Shown here piece after piece: positions 45,937-57,500 of a stretch of 64,000 bases of DNA (the first letter of the stretch is position 1; each line of letters starts with the position of its first letter). The notes beneath the pieces are model-generated. The model did not search any database. It had not been told where the DNA came from and saw nothing but the letters and a program-made list of their open reading frames with translations. Source of the DNA: Nereocystis luetkeana (Eukaryota > Sar > Phaeophyceae > Laminariales > Laminariaceae); the NCBI GenBank assembly GCA_031213475.1, contig JARUPZ010000005.1, positions 5,185,732 to 5,249,731 of the forward strand, in the 5' to 3' direction. A program made the position numbers and the translations under genes.

Positions 45937-48900
45937 GGAAAACAAGAACGCAAGGAGCGATGACCGGAACGCTGCCCAGGAGCAAGGAACCAACCGCGAC
46001 AATGTCAGGTGCGCCCCCCCCCCCCCCCTAACGTGGCCACTGATGTGGTTTGCAAATCGTGTTGTTGACACTCCCCACTCGAATATTTTTCGCATGCCAT
46101 GATTTTTTCTTTTTGACCAGCCATTGGCTGTGTAACTATTGTGTTTTACTCACATAATTGGTACATCCTTCTGTTGTATAGCGAGGTTTCCGTTTGGAGG
46201 CGTTCGGACTGTTGGGGCAACACATGTTTGGTGCAACTCCGATGGCATTTTGCGCAGCTGAAAAAAAAACGAGAGACCCACCAGCCGCCGCTTAAATTTT
46301 GTTTTTGTTGTTGAAGTTTACAAATATTTTTGCAGCCCGAAAAAAAAAACGGCATTGCGTAGCGACCGGGCAAATGATGACATCGGTACATGAATATTAT
46401 ACGAGGTCGTGTATCTGCGTGTATGTATAAACGGTAGTTAGACGGGTTCAGGCTTTGCTTATTTACGCCTGTGCTTGTGCTTGTCGTTTTGCTTGCTTTC
46501 GTGTTTGGGAGGGTGGCTTGCTTTAGGTTCTGATTTTGCCCCGGCTCGTGTCTCGTGTCTCTTGTGCACCCTCTGTACACGGGGGGTCTTGTCGTTTTCT
46601 TTACTGGGTTTGCTCTGGCCCCTGCCTTCCTATGGGTTTCCTAGGTCGTATGGGTTTCCTAGGGACAAGGCGTGCATCCACCCGCCGGCGGTATATTAAT
46701 TCATGGGTGCGTGTTGCTGACTTCTTGCGGGCTGTTTGTGTATATAAATGTGCCAAGTATCCGTTCTTTTTTTTGTTAGGAATGCGTCAGCCGTTCCTGT
46801 AGTTGGACCGATTAAGTGGTTGATGATATTTGTATGCCCAGTCTGAGCCAAGACTCCCACTGCCTGTCGCTGTTCACGCCCTTTGTCCGTCGTTGTTGCT
46901 GTCATCATCTTCATCGTTATCATCATGACCATCATCATCATCATCGTCGTCATCATCTTCATCAACATCATCATCGTCATCACCATCACCACAATCATCA
47001 TCATCATCATCATCATCACCATCGTCACCACAATCATCATCATCATCATGACCATCATCGTCATCATCATCATCATCGCCATAATCATCATCATTACCAT
47101 AAACAATATCACCTCCTAATCACAAAAAAAACACCAAACGAAAACTGCAACACCAAACCTGTAACCAACGGTAAAACCAAATATACATCCTCATTCTCAT
47201 CATCGTCATCTTCCGCCATGATCATCATCACCTCCAAAACAAAAACAAACTCAAAAACTACGAATATAACCAAATCTAACACAAATGTATTCCCCACCAC
47301 CAACTACCACCAACCAACACATCGACGGAAAAAAAACGCCTGAAACTAAATTTGTCAACATGTATATATTATATATATATATTACGTATATACTCTATAG
47401 CATCAGCACAAACTCGGGGTCCGGAGGCGGCAGCAGCAGAGACGACAGCCTCGCACGAGGAGCGGCCAACGACGCCCGCAACAACGAGCGCAAGAACCAG
47501 AAAACGGTCCGCGTCCAGCTGTCCCGACCCACGGAAGAGCTGATGCCCGAGCCGGGCAAGAACCGAAAGAACAGCATCCACAGGTCGGACAGCATCAGCG
47601 GGGGCGCCTCGTGGCAGGCTGGCGGCGGCGGCGGTGGCGGCGCTCAGAGCTCGGCGTTGGCGGCCGCGACGGCGGCGGGGGCGACGGCGGCGACCGGGGG
47701 TAGCTTGGGGTCTAGCGGCCCCGGGGTGGGGGGAGAGTGGGTGATCGAGCCCACGAGAGAGCGGAAGAAACGCGGGTCGTTTTTGCACATCCCGTCAAGG
47801 TCTGCTGACTTCACCAGCGGTAATGGCATCGCTGTTGCTGGTGGGGGTGGTGGTGGTCCCGGTCCAACAAGAAGAGGGAGCGCGGGAAGCCTGGGGGATA
47901 TTTTCGGGGAGGACGGCTCCTCGCGAAGCAGCGGCAGCCGTTCCACCACTAACTCCGCCGCCACCGCCCCCGCCGGAGCCGGAGAGGGGGGCCGGGTGGG
48001 GGGGACGGGGAAGAGCAAGCTTAGCGGCATGTTCTCGCCGGTTCAAGACGCCGGTGTCGGCGCGGGTGGTGCCACCGACTTGATCGATATCGCGGGCGGA
48101 GCTGGAAGCGGAGGGGAGAACAGAAGCAGAAGCGGAAGCGGGAACGGAATAATCGGACCAATCGGACCAGCAATCGGAAGCGGGGCCAGTGGAAATATAG
48201 CCGGTATTGTATCCGTCGGACACACGGACTTCCAACTGACGACGGGATCGACGATCAGGGTGACGGAGCGCGCGGCGGACGATGACTTCGGCGACCGATA
48301 CGCGCAGGCTTCGACGGAAACGGCGCGCGCGACCCCGGCAGCGTCCGCGGCGTCTGTTACGTCCGTCGTGTCGGCCGCAACGACGAGCGCGACGGCGGCG
48401 ATGACGAGCGTCAACGGGGCCTCTGTCGTCAGCAGCAGCAGCGGTAGCGGTGGCGCTGGCGGCGGCGGTGGAGGCGGCGGTAGTGGTGCCGGTGGTGTTG
48501 GTGGTGAGTTGGCGTTGTCCCCGGCGTTGTTGTCGCCCGCGTCGGCCGCGGCGCAAGCGACAGCATCGGCTTCCGCCAGAGCGTCGGCGCGGGCGTCGGC
48601 GTCAGCCTTGGCGAGAGTGATGGCGGGGCCGGCAGTAGTTGCAGCGGGAACGGGAGCGGGGGCGGCGGCGAAATCGTCACCGAGATTGTCGCCAAGGCCG
48701 CCGGCGATAGCGCCGGTGCCGTTCTCGGCGAGGGCGTCGGCGTCGCCGTCGGCCGCAGGGTCGGTGGCAACGTCGCCTTCTCGCATAGATAGACAAAGCG
48801 AGGAAGGCCTGTTGGCTGCGGCGGCGGCGGTAGTGGTGGCGGGGGGAGGGGGGGGGGGGTGGAGCGGCGGCGGAGGATGGCGGGGGTGCTGCCGAGGACA

Positions 48901-51900
48901 TTCCGGAGGGGGCAGGGGCGCGGGGTAGGGCGGGCTCCGCTGGAGGGGAGGGACAGAGGGAGGGGCCGTCTGGGGATCGGATGGATCAGGAGGGAAGAGG
49001 GGTGGAGAAGGGCGGGGGGGTGTCGGGGGCGGCCGGAGTGGGGTTGGAGGCGCGCACGTCCGCGTCGAACGGGAACACGTTTGGCGGCAGCTCTACGCCG
49101 GGGAGCAAGCGGAGGCTCGTGACGGAAGTGATCGGAAACGACGACGTGGATGTTTCTATGCCTCAGGACATCGACCAGGGCGAGGTGAGATGAAGGGTTT
49201 TATTATGGAGTCATGGAACGATGGTTGAAAGAGATGGATGAGTGGGTGCTTGTGTCGTGTGAGTTGTCATGATTGATGATTTGTTTGCTGTGCTGTGTAG
49301 TAGTTTGTTGGGGTTGTGGCCGATGCGCTCTTTTGGTTGGCGCTCCTGGTGTGCGCGTACGAAGTATCCGTGCCCGTTGATGCCCCCCATGGTTGGTGGT
49401 CGTTGTGGCATCTGTCGGGTTATGGTTGATGCGTACTCGTGGCAAATTTGGTGCTGATGGTTGAGGTTGAGGCCGGTGGAACTTTGTGTCGGGGTGATGA
49501 TTGATGTCCGCGGTTGTTCTTGTGTGGTATTAAACGTGTTCTTTTTTTCTAGCATGGTTGGTGTCCAAGGTTGATATGTCGTTCGTACGTAGCGCTTGCG
49601 TTGGCATTGCCGGTGGTTGCTGTCGCTGGTCGATGCGGTTCGTTTTTGTGCAGGCCCGTGGTTAATATCTATGGTCATCACTCGCGGTGTGTACGCATAT
49701 TATGTCTGGAGTTGTGGTTGATGCCATGGTATATAGTGGCTTGTGGTGGCATACGTACGTGTGTCGGGTTGGTGCTCAAGGAATGCTGCTGTTTTTTTTC
49801 TTTTTCGCGGCCGGTGGCTCCTGATGGATGTGTCGGTCATAGTGGTTTGTTAACCCTTCTAGGACCGCTGTCCCGTTTTGGGGCGAGCTACTTGGAAATT
49901 GACTGGTCTGTCCTCAAGACGGGACTGCGGTCCTAAAAGTGTCGGGGGGGGGGGGGGGGGATACGGACGAAAATGCCACTGCTGTTGACGTGCTTGACGA
50001 ATCGCGTTGTTTTTCTGTTCGCTTTGGAGCGGCACCCACATACCGCTTCCGGGGGATAAAAGCCCGTGTGGTATTCAGAGTTGGATAATGTTTAATAACG
50101 CATCGGGCAGATCGTGATCTGCGGCAGTAGCATCATCTATTGATAGATCCTGATCTGCCGATATTAACATGCTTCTGTGCAGGATCTGTACAGCAGTACA
50201 GATCAAACCCATGAAAGGTGTGCTGCTCGTATTTTATTTACGTACGAGAGAGAGAGAGAGGATGCAGATTTAGTTGGGTCCCACCCCGTCAGCATGAGCT
50301 ACGGTACACTGAGGTTGGGAAAGTATATACCTACTGTTTCCGACGCGTGTTGGTAATATTTGCAAGCAGTACATGGCGTTGCGGCAGTGATTATAACCCA
50401 TTTTAGGTCAGGACTGGCAGCCCCGTCTAGGGGACAAATCACGGAAACTATGAGTAGAATGCCCTCAAAAACGGAACTGCGGTTTTAATAGGGTTCAACG
50501 CCGTGGTTGACTGGTCGTTGCCGGGCTCTGCGGTGGCGGTCGGTCGCTGCGAATGGTTGTAGTTGTTGGTGTGTGTGTGTGTGTATTTTTTTTTTTTTTT
50601 TTCTTTCGGTGGAGGGAGGCGGGTTGTGTAGATGGAACGCTGCTATTCAAGTGAATCCCTTAAGGCCTCTAGGACTGCTGCACCCGCATTTAGGAGATGA
50701 ATCGCTTCGATTTGCAGAGGTAAGACTACCGGGCTACGCGCAGTGCACGCCCTCTAATTTATGCGGCCTAAGCCCCGGTTGGTGTTCATTGATATCAGAG
50801 TCCAGACGGGATCGATTGTATTCCGGCACGGAGAGGCGTACGCCCACTATTCTTTAGCCCTCGAGAAATGCACCTTTGTTTTTGTTGACAAAGCGCCTGG
50901 GAGTTCGTTTCGAATAGTAGCTCCCGTAGTGAGGGTGTGGTGCTTTTGAACGTACGGTTTTTTGTTGTTGTAGTGGTGGTGGTGGTGGTTTATTGTTACG
51001 AGGTTTATCGTCTGTCGTTGTTGGTTAGTTACGCCGTATCCTGTTGTTGTTGTTACGCTACTCGTATTGTTGTGGTGTTGTTTTTTCATGGTGGCCTTGC
51101 TGCTTGTGCTGGTACGGCTGTTATCCGGTCGTGCTTGCTGTTGGCGCTGCTTTGTTGATGGCGTCTTTGCGGCTGTCGTCTGCACTGTTGTTGTTCCCGG
51201 TGTTTAATTTGATTGGTCAACGCTGATGTTGCTCTTCGTACTTCGTACCAGGTATGTATGCGTGTCCATATTGTTCACATCGCTGCTGCTGTAGTTGCTC
51301 GCATGTGTCCTGCTCTTCATGTCGTTGCTGCTGTTATTGCTGTTGTTGATGTTGCACATACCTCACGCTCATGCTTACCTGACATAGCCACCCAACAGGC
51401 TGTTGGTGTTCCTTGCTTGCTCCATGCTCACCATCGCCTTGCTCATTCATGCCGCCCACCTCGCCCCCTTTTGCCCCCTCCCACCCTCTCAGAAAGTGGA
51501 CATTGAGGGCCTGGTCAGGGGCGTCCTCCTCGAGATGCGCACGGACCAGCTCCTGATCGGAGAGCCAACCTTCCATGTGTCGTCGGCTGGGAAGCTGATG
51601 ACGTGCATCTTCCCTTGCGATGTTGAGGACGCACACCTAGTGCTCACCAGGTAAGCAGCGGGGCTGTAGGCGGGCCAGGAACTGTCTGGAATCTCAGGGG
51701 TCGGGTCGGGTCGGGTGAGTCGGGTCAGGAAGTGCTTCATATGTCACGGCCCGGGTCGGTTCGGTACGGGTTGGGTGATTTTCCGAACCGATTTCCTCCA
51801 AAACGAAGCAAAGGTGGGGGTGGGCGGCGGCTCATTTATTTATACACGCAAGGAAGATGGTGTATATGGAAACATTATCGTCCAGGACATCCATTCCAAG

Positions 51901-52236
51901 GACACACAACCACTCGGCGTGTTTCGCTCTCCCCCCTTTTTGTGTTAGTAACGCGGGTGTCATCCTAACGCGCTTGTTACACTCACAGCGGGTTTCATCT
52001 ATACGTAAGTGTCTTGTCACGCGTGTCACGTGTGATGCGGTTGCTTATTATCTTCGACACGCGCGTCTCGTGATGCGCCGGTGCGTTCCATCTCGGGTAC
52101 AGCGTGTTTAACGTTGCACCACAGTAGTAGGTAACGAAGAACACGAACGAATGAACGAACTATTGTAATTGACCACGGCATCACACCGGCCCGACACCGC
52201 ACCCACCGCACGCACGCATGCACGCACGCACAACGT

Positions 52237-52270
<34 letters not shown>

Positions 52271-52861
52271 AACGGCAGGTTGGAGAGCGTCGGAGTGGGG
52301 TCCGAATGCGGGTCGATCAACGTCCTCCCGATGGAGATCGGCCGCAGCGACATCACGAGGAGAAGGAGAGACCACAACAGCGACATTGACGAGGACAAGG
52401 CGAGACGGCAGCGCCACTCCAAGGCGACAGGGGGGAGGTACGGAGACGCCACCGGACAGGGTGGCGGCGAGGGGGACAAGGACGAGGAGGCGGCGAGGCG
52501 GGCCAATGAGAGATTCCGAGCGCTGGCTTCCCAGATCAGGGTGACGCAGGTGAGATGGGGCGGGGGGATGGAGTGGGGGGTCGGGGGGGGGTGGGGGTGG
52601 GATTGTTGCGACGCCGCCGGTGCTGGTGGTGTTGGTGCCGGCAAGAGAAACAGTTGAGGGAGGTGTGACGTGGAGTAGGGGCAATGTTCGGGGGGGGCGG
52701 GGGGGGGGTACTCAACATCACGCGTGGCCGTAGTCGTATGACCAGAAGGGGGGGGGGGGATGCTTGGTCTTGGTTCCCTCTGATTGCTGTCAAGACTACT
52801 GTCCTTCTATACGAGTATACGTCTGCCTACGTGTTTTTGCCTCTGCCAGCCGTCACCGCGC

Positions 52862-52892
<31 letters not shown>

Positions 52893-53570
52893 ACCCGCCT
52901 GCTGTACATGCAACAACAGCAATGGCGTTCCCCCCCCCCGCCCGCCTGCTGTACACGAGGGAGGTGTGACGTGGAGTAGGGGCAATGTTCGGGGGGGGCG
53001 GGGGGGGGGGTACTCAACATCACGCGTGGCCGTAGTCGTATGACCAGAAGGGGGGGGGGGGATGCTTGGTCTTGGTTCCCTCTGATTGCTGTCAAGACTA
53101 CTGTCCTTCTATACGAGTATACGTCTGCCTACGTGTTTTTGCCTCTGCCAGCCGTCACCGCGCACCCCCCCCCCCCCCCCCCCCCCCCCCACCCGCCTGC
53201 TGTACATGCAACAACAGCAATGGCGTTTCCCCCCCCCCGCCCGCCTGCTGTACACGGCAACAACATCAATGGCGTTCGGGTGGTGCTGGAATATTTAAGC
53301 TGAGAAAGCAGCAAATGTCCCACTTTTTTTTTCCTCTTTTTTTTTTTTTTTTTGCAGTGGCAAGAGTGCCGAAAGGTGAAGCAAGAGACAAAACAAACAG
53401 CCGAATTTAATGTTTTTTTTTTTTTAATATATACATAAAAGGTGACGGAGGAGATCAGACAGGGCACGAAGTGTCACTTCGACTACATGGCTCTCCTCGT
53501 GGCCTCCTCTGCGATTTCCGCCCTGGGTCTGGCGACGGATAACGTGGCGGTGGTGGTGGCGGCGATGCTG
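45937..53570 (+). CDS. DUF389-type membrane protein, partial (5' and 3' ends missing)
   Basis: Five exons fit: 45,937-46,008; 47,401-49,184; 51,493-51,650; 52,279-52,549; 53,442-53,570. All introns are GT-AG. Phases match at each junction (2, 0, 2, 0), which supports even the 72-nt Asn/Asp-rich first exon. Exon 2 encodes a disordered Gly/Ala/Ser-rich region of about 590 residues. The conserved part starts in exon 3 (KVDIEGLVRGVLLEM). Exon 4 has SVGVGSECGSINVLPMEI and a charged insert. Exon 5 has the first membrane segment, DYMALLVASSAISALGL then NVAVVVAAML. This order (ACT-like soluble part, then a hydrophobic block reading GL-x-x-D/N-x-V-x-V-x-x-AML) matches the DUF389 family, whose role is unknown. 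Family members continue with several more membrane segments, which are absent here because the sequence runs into the gap. In exon 2 the frame before the G-tract at 48,848-48,859 and the frame after it differ by one base. The disordered N-terminus is not usual for bacterial members. Confidence 0.75.
46009..47400. other. Intron 1 of the DUF389 gene with an (ATC)n array
   Basis: 46,905-47,106 is a long ATC/ATG triplet array interrupted by GTC and CAC. It is followed by a C/A-rich, nearly T-free stretch and then TATATATTA before the acceptor CTCTATAG. 46,622-46,660 holds a 17-bp direct repeat (TATGGGTTTCCTAGG). Confidence 0.7.
49185..51492. other. Intron 2 of the DUF389 gene, with two MITE B insertions
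   Basis: MITE B copies at 49,850-49,940 (AACCCTTCTAGGACCGCTGT to GGACTGCGGTCCTAAAAGTG) and 50,393-50,495 (diverged). An ATCTGTACAGCAGTACAGATC palindrome lies at about 50,184. A fragment of MITE B is at 50,658-50,700. T/G-rich sequence occurs near 50,950-51,090. Confidence 0.7.
52656..53256 (+). repeat. 301-bp tandem duplication in intron 4 of the DUF389 gene
   Basis: Two nearly identical units start GAGGGAGGTGTGACGTGGAG at 52,656 and 52,957. Each has a G-run with the ATCACGCGTGGCCGTAGTCG head of the poly-G element, then CTTGGTTCCCTCTGATTGCT, a long C-run and CGCCTGCTGTACATGCAACA. A partial third start follows at about 53,257. Near-identity indicates a recent event or an assembly duplication. 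Confidence 0.9.
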
Positions 53571-53817
53571 GTGAGTGCCGGTTTCTGTGTTGTTGGAGGC
53601 TACTTATGTCGTCGGCACTGTTGTTCTGTTTTTTCTTACGTTGTCCTGGTGACGATGGTTGGTTAACTCGACCGGTGTCGGCCTCTGTCGTCGGTATTGC
53701 TCGTCGGTCTGCTACGTTATCGTCTGTTCTCAAACGAAATGCACCGCCCACCCGCTCTCCCGCCTCCCGCCTTCTCTCCTCCCTCCACGCCCCTCTCTCT
53801 CTTCCCCTACCCGCCTT

Positions 53818-53917
53818 NNNNNNNNNNNNNNNNNNNNNNNNNNNNNNNNNNNNNNNNNNNNNNNNNNNNNNNNNNNNNNNNNNNNNNNNNNNNNNNNNNN
53901 NNNNNNNNNNNNNNNNN
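53818..53917. other. Assembly gap (100 N)
   Basis: Exactly 100 N, the conventional size for a gap of unknown length. The true distance and the missing 3' exons of both flanking genes cannot be judged from this window. Confidence 0.99.
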
Positions 53918-54134
53918 ACGGGGATTTTTTTCCCTTTCCGAGTTTTCGGTTTCATTTTCATTTTTTTTTGCTGCTGTGCCGTGCTGTGCTTTCGCCTTCT
54001 TCCTACATACGAGTACAGAAATAAGAGTATATCGAAAGAAGAAAATAAGTTCAGACAGCAGTATCCTACCTGGGGTATGTACGTACGTACGACATCCGCG
54101 ACGCGAAGCGCATATATGGCATTCGAGCTGGCGT

Positions 54135-54242
54135 CGGAGCTGTTTGTTCCTGAAGCATGGCGGCGGGACTCTTGGCATTATCAAGTCGCCGGTTTGCAAT
54201 TACGACCTAAACTCAATCGTGGACCTCTGTCACTTCGCATAA
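54135..54242 (+). repeat. Dispersed repeat Z, copy 2
   Basis: Counterpart of 39,047-39,165: CCTGAAGCATGGCGG, GGACTCTTGGCATTATCAAG and CGTGGACCTCTGTCACTTCG. Confidence 0.5.
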
Positions 54243-54276
54243 TTTGATGTACTTTTTTCCTTCCAGAGCGAGCGTA

Positions 54277-54362
54277 GCGGGCGGCGTAGGCCGCCCGCGG
54301 AGCGAAGCGCCTTGTATATTATATAATATATATATATATATATATATAATATATATATATTC
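54277..54362. repeat. GC hairpin followed by an (AT)n tract
   Basis: GCGGGCGGC and GCCGCCCGC (54,277-54,298) form a 9-bp stem with a GTAG loop. The outer AGCGAAGCG sequence extends partial pairing with GCGAGCGT. An (AT)n run of about 50 bp follows. Confidence 0.65.
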
Positions 54363-54545
54363 TGTGCAGGTACGCGTATTTCAGACGAGTACTGCGTATT
54401 TCATTCTTGCGCCACTCCCCTAAGCACCTGCCGGAGGGGAACCTTGTATATATACCCTGGTATGTATATATATAACATAGGTGGCATCCCCCTCCCCCAC
54501 CATCCGTATACAGCGTTTCGTCTCCAGCAACCCCCCCCCCCCCAC

Positions 54546-57500
54546 CTCTATGTGCTGGTCGAACAAGGCCCTGTCACCGATGATGAGCCCGCTGACGAAG
54601 AAGATGACCGTGTTGGCCACGTACGTCGCCATGGACCAGAACGTGTGCATCGACTCCTCCACCCCGGGGGAGATGCGGCCCCGCGCGTAGAAGGACATCA
54701 CAAGCCCCGTCGTCACCACCGCCAACACGCCAGAAACTTCCAGCTGTACGTAGGAGAAGAAGAAAAACAAGAAACAAAAACACGCACAAAACACAAAAAA
54801 AAGCGGAGCGGAGCGAAGCGAATGCGCAATGACGGAGAGACATTTGAAGTCATGGCGGTGGTGGTGGTGGTGGTGGTGGAGGTGGTTGTGGTGGTGGATG
54901 GGATGGGATGGGATGGGTGGGGGGGGGGGTACCGCATCACCCATGGGTGATGGGACAACACACCGGAGGAGCACACGAATAGAAAAAAAAAAATCGGTCG
55001 CAGCCGCGCACAAAACCTACCTCCGTGGCCTCGGAGATCATGAACGCCGCTGAAGCAAACGATAACAGTCAGCGTGATCTCCGTCATCGCATCGTCGATG
55101 ATGTATCCCAGCGAAAACGACCCGAGCATGCCCAGCACGACGCCAACCACAGGGCCTGAGGCAAGGCAGGGCAAGGCAGGGCAAGGCAGGCCCAGGCAAG
55201 GCGGCGAGATGAGACGAGGGTCATAGACGTGAAGAAGAGGAGACGGGAAATACAAACCAAAAAATTATCGGACCCGAAAATTGTCCACCGCCCCCTTCCC
55301 CCCATCTCCTCTTATCTCACCCGGGACACGCAAAACGGCGCCAACCTCCCTCCATCCCCCCTCCCCGTCTCGCTGGGCAATGGCGGCAAAAGCCTCACCC
55401 CTCCCTCCCTCCCTCCCTCCCTCCCTCCCTCCCTCCCTCCCGCCCCCCCCCTTTCCCGCCCCCCCCCAACCGAGCAAACAAACTCCGCCCCGCCCCCCCC
55501 CCCCCCCCCCCCCTGCTGCTCAACGAAACCCATATCTTCTAACTTCCAACGCCCTACCGCCGAGCGTTATTCGCGACGCCCTCTCAAGCACGCCCCCCCC
55601 CCCCCCCCCCGCCCCCTCCTCCCGCCGAACAACGTCGCTCTACCCCGCGCCCTATGAAGCCCTGCCCTTACCTTCTCCTCTTCCTCTTTCGTACCGCCGA
55701 CAGATTCGATTGTCGCGAGGCAGTGTCAACCCCCTCCCCCCCTCCTCCCCCCTCCCCCTCTCCCCTCCTCCCCTCCCTCCTCCCCCCTCTCCCCCCCCCC
55801 CAACAATGCCGCCCTACCCCACCCTACAAAAACCCTTAACGCTGTCCCCTCGTGGGTCTTACCGCCGAGCGACATTCGCGACGCAGTTTCCAAGACCTTG
55901 AGCGGCGAGCTTTCCCGGAGTCCCACGAAGGCGTCGCGAAATACGATGAAGACAACGATGGCCGCGGCGTCGTTCAGAAGAGACTCCCCCTCGATCAGAA
56001 CCGCCAACCGTTCAGAAACGCCTGGGTTGAAGGTGGATGGAACCCCCCCCCGGAAATAGATGCAGTGGGAGGGGGGGGAGGGGGGGGGGAGGAGAGTGAA
56101 AGGGAAGGGGGGGGAAGGGGGGGGGGGGCACATTAGTCAACCATTAAAAGGTTAAAACTCACCAGTAATACTGAAAGTTGGATTCGGTCTCCGACAAAAA
56201 CACTCCGCCATAAGATCCATTTTGGGCGTACAGTAGTATCTTTGTTTTAGGTCAAGAGGCGGTCAGTCAAGGGGTCAAAGCCGCGGTCTCCCAGCATATT
56301 TGTCTCTCCAAAACGCCTCAACATGGTGGACGAAACCCCCTAGCCCCCTTTCCCGGCGCAAACACAATATACGGAGACAGGGGGGGGGATAAACTAAATG
56401 AATCACCACCATGGCAACGACCCCAACCCTACCCCCAACCCCCCCCCCCTCCGAGCAGGGGGGCAGGAGGTGCGAAACTAGATGATGTTTCAGTACATAG
56501 ATAGATAGCGAAACTAGATGATGTTTCAGTACATAGATAGATAGATAGATAGATAGATGGATGGATAGATATATCGTGATCTGTCCGACGAATACGCTGA
56601 ATATAACTACCGTTCGTACATTAATATTCGATGCAAAATGTCCCTATATATTAGAGGACAGTACATGTATACGGAACATTCTCCCCCACCACCTTATGGT
56701 CATACGACTACGGCCATGCATGAGATCGAGTACATATCTCCTATCGAGTACACAACCCCCCCCCCCCCCTCCCGCCACACCATCTACTACTGACCTAGCT
56801 CTTTGAGCAGTGCCACCACTGCCACCGGATCGGTTGCGCTCAGCATGCCCCCCAGCATCAGCGATACGTTCCACCCCCACCCGTAGGGGAACGCGTACTT
56901 CACCACGCAAGCCGTCAGCGCCGTCGCGATCACCACACCGGGGCCCGCTAGGGTAAGGACCTGAAACCAAAAAAAAACAGAGGGGCAAAAAATGAAAAAA
57001 AAAAAATGAAAAAAACACGAAAAAGTAAATAAATATATACCAGGTATAGAGTAAATGAGGAACAAAAAAGAGTTATAAAATAATTAAAAAGGAATAAAAA
57101 GGACCTGAAACAAAAAAACAGCCGGGGCAAAAAATGAAAAAAAAAAAAAACGAGCAAAAAAATATACCTGGTATAGCGTAAATGAGGAACAAAAAGAGTT
57201 AATAAAAACATAACTAAAAAGGAATAAAAACGAACGAAAAGGACTGGAAACGAACAAAAATGGATTGAAACAAAAATGACGAAAAATCCGCCCCCCTCCC
57301 CCTCGTCTCGAAAGGGATGCGTGGGCAATGGTCAAATGACTAAGGCGAGCAACAATGGTTACCCCCCCCCCCCCCCCTGCAATGTCTGCCTGGTCGGTGA
57401 AAACCCGACATGCTCCGTCCCGGCATTGCAGGGATGCGAGGGTCTATGGTCATACGACTACGGCCATGCATGAGATCGAGTACATCTCTCCTATCGAGTA

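Noticed and set aside
45535..46095. A 186-codon minus-strand frame
   Set aside because: It overlaps the phase-supported plus-strand exon and has no splice sites of its own.
47285..47400. ATG at 47,285 as the start of the DUF389 protein
   Set aside because: The first 38 codons are CA-rich and TA-rich non-coding sequence. An acceptor at 47,400 and a phase-matched exon at 45,937-46,008 fit better.
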